Positions 62,934 to 64,000 of a DNA stretch of 64,000 nucleotides are shown here, piece by piece. The stretch is from Paralimibaculum aggregatum (lineage in GTDB: Bacteria > Pseudomonadota > Alphaproteobacteria > Rhodobacterales > Rhodobacteraceae), in NCBI RefSeq assembly GCF_030270585.1, contig NZ_BSYI01000012.1, positions 62,001 to 126,000 on the forward strand. The letters run 5' to 3'. The translations under genes were made by a program, and so were the position numbers. Every line of letters begins with the position of its first letter. Position 1 is the first letter of the stretch. The notes under the pieces were generated by a model that worked only from the letters and a program-made list of their open reading frames with translations, had not been told where the DNA came from and made no database searches.

Positions 62934-63866
62934 TCAGGCGGAACGCCGGCGGCGCCCCTCGCGGCGGCCGCGGGCACCGGCCTCGACCTCGCCCTCGGCC
63001 ACCGGCGGCTTGTTCGCCTTGATCCAGGCGGCGCCGTGGGGGTCGTTGTTCATCAGCAGGTTGGCGGCGCGGATCGCCTCCATCTCCTGCGGGCGCACCG
63101 GGTTCATGATCGCCGAGGTCATGCCGGCGGTGATCGCCATCGGCAGGAAGGCGGCGTTGATGCCGTGGCGGTTCGGCAGGCCGAAGGAGATGTTGGAGGC
63201 GCCGCAGGTGGTGTTGACCTTGAGCTCGTCGCGCAGCCGCCGCACCAGCGCGAAGACCTGCTGGCCCGCGGTCGCCATGGCGCCGATCGGCATCACCAGC
63301 GGGTCGACCACGATGTCATGCGCCGGGATGCCGAAATCCGCCGCGCGCTGGACGATCTTCCGCGCCACCTCGAAGCGCACGTCCGGGTCCTCGGAGATGC
63401 CGGTGTCGTCGTTCGAGATCGCCACCACCGGCACGTTGAACTTCTTGACCAGCGGCAGCACCAGCTCGAGGCGCTCCTCCTCGCCGGTCACCGAGTTCAG
63501 CAGCGGCCGCCCGCTGGCCGCGGCGAGCCCGGCCTCGAGCGCCGCCGGCACCGAGCTGTCGATGCAGAGCGGCACGTCCACCAGCCCCTGCACCAGCTCG
63601 ATCATCCGGGTCATCAACGGCGGCTCGGTCTCGTTCGGGTTGGGGTTGGAGTTGTAGACCACGCCCGCGTTCACATCGAGCACGTTGGCGCCGCATTCGA
63701 CCTGCTCGAGCGCATCCTTCTCGACGGTGGAGAAGTTGCCGGCCTCGAGCTCGGCGGCCAGCTTCTTGCGCCCGGTCGGGTTGATGCGCTCGCCGATCAC
63801 GCAGAACGGCTGGTCGAAGCCGATCACGACGGTCTTCTTGGCGGATTCGACGGTGGTGCGGGTCAT
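62934..63866 (-). CDS. Methyltetrahydrofolate:corrinoid methyltransferase (pterin-binding, MtrH/AcsE-like)
   Basis: 310 residues from ATG at 63866. TIM-barrel pterin domain: VIGERINPTGRKKLAAELE, NVLDVNAGVVYNSNPNPNE, PLCIDSSVPAALEAG, LNSVTGEEE, VAISNDDTGI, CGASNISFGLPNRHGINAAFL. Transfers a methyl group between tetrahydrofolate and a corrinoid protein, in demethylation of methylated amines in this order. C-terminal Arg-rich tail (EGRRRRSA) is repeat-derived. A further gene begins upstream (63926..64000). Confidence 0.9.
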   Translation of the reverse strand: MTRTTVESAKKTVVIGFDQPFCVIGERINPTGRKKLAAELEAGNFSTVEKDALEQVECGANVLDVNAGVVYNSNPNPNETEPPLMTRMIELVQGLVDVPLCIDSSVPAALEAGLAAASGRPLLNSVTGEEERLELVLPLVKKFNVPVVAISNDDTGISEDPDVRFEVARKIVQRAADFGIPAHDIVVDPLVMPIGAMATAGQQVFALVRRLRDELKVNTTCGASNISFGLPNRHGINAAFLPMAITAGMTSAIMNPVRPQEMEAIRAANLLMNNDPHGAAWIKANKPPVAEGEVEAGARGRREGRRRRSA

Positions 63867-63925
63867 GGCATCCCTCATATGTGTTGGCCCGGCCGCGCGG
63901 CCGGGCGGGGCGGGCCGCGCGCGGC

Positions 63926-64000
63926 TCAGGCGGTGGCGGCGGCGGGGCGCGCGGTGCCGGTCCCGGCGGTGTATTCGGCGGTCTTGCCGATGCCGCCGAG
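63926..64000 (-). CDS. C-terminal end of a further minus-strand gene (partial)
   Basis: From 64000 the minus strand reads LGGIGKTAEYTAGTGTARPA, then AATA and TGA at 63926-63928. The gene starts outside the window. Position next to the methyltransferase suggests a folate or corrinoid function, perhaps a methylenetetrahydrofolate reductase-associated protein, but too little is visible. Ends 59 bases before the methyltransferase start on the same strand. Confidence 0.5.
   Translation of the reverse strand, partial: LGGIGKTAEYTAGTGTARPAAATA

Overview
The window is very GC-rich chromosomal DNA. Gene content points to an alphaproteobacterium of the Rhodobacterales (Paracoccaceae-like). The supporting signs are a tsaD / hemC-hemD-Mic60-hemY neighbourhood, an mbfA gene behind an Irr-type iron box, TRAP transporters, SdhE, GT61 and NeuD-type glycan genes, and a cobalamin/folate one-carbon module. 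Genus cannot be fixed by reading alone.

Layout. (1) 1-7135: a GntR/FCD regulator diverges from a TRAP transporter (dctPQM), an amidase, a small membrane protein and a D-2-hydroxyacid dehydrogenase; this looks like uptake and breakdown of an amide- or hydroxyacid-type organic acid. (2) 7136-9047: a non-coding zone made of direct repeats: about thirteen 26-bp units without a single indel, then about twenty ~46.5-bp units with palindromic cores, then a short array with 46-bp spacing. (3) 9048-12236: a DJ-1/PfpI protein, then a class I methyltransferase with a divergent S-adenosylhomocysteine-hydrolase-like protein behind an AT-rich control region. (4) 12797-16551: two paralogous cytosolic PAS histidine kinases. 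(5) 16580-19563: EamA exporter, AraC regulator and MFS transporter. (6) 19545-26534: a formamide/short-amide module (FmdB, AmiS/UreI channel, FmdA) next to an OmpR-type regulator, a REC-kinase protein and an NCS1-transporter/histidine-kinase fusion. (7) 26535-28963: a gene-free 2.4 kb with ~112-bp repeats, an IS3-type transposase tail and a 120-bp duplication. (8) 28964-36151: surface-glycan genes flanking an unrecognised two-gene pair. (9) 36283-37664: a secreted protein diverging from a Cys-rich MarR regulator over shared palindromes. (10) 38214-41959: a compact integrated element bounded by 22-bp direct repeats at the 3' end of tRNA-Thr(CGT), carrying a tyrosine integrase, ccdAB and a fetAB-type ABC transporter. 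(11) 42191-53304: tetrapyrrole genes, tsaD, racemase, YCII, kinase-like and EVE proteins, a FolD paralogue with altered catalytic residues, and mbfA. (12) 53339-64000: LysM lipoprotein, Rid protein, aminotransferase, an alkaline-phosphatase-fold protein, XRE regulator, ROK kinase, SdhE, two unknown proteins, MmsB, a MarR regulator and a methyltetrahydrofolate:corrinoid methyltransferase.

The strongest candidates for something new are the direct-repeat zone after 7136, the tRNA-Thr element with both ends visible, the methyltransferase plus SAHH-like cassette, the transporter-kinase fusion beside the formamidase genes, the substituted FolD next to one-carbon functions, and a perfect 29-bp inverted repeat at 59273-59383. 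In this GC-rich DNA many long open frames are shadows; only frames with recognisable family features or consistent context are listed as genes.
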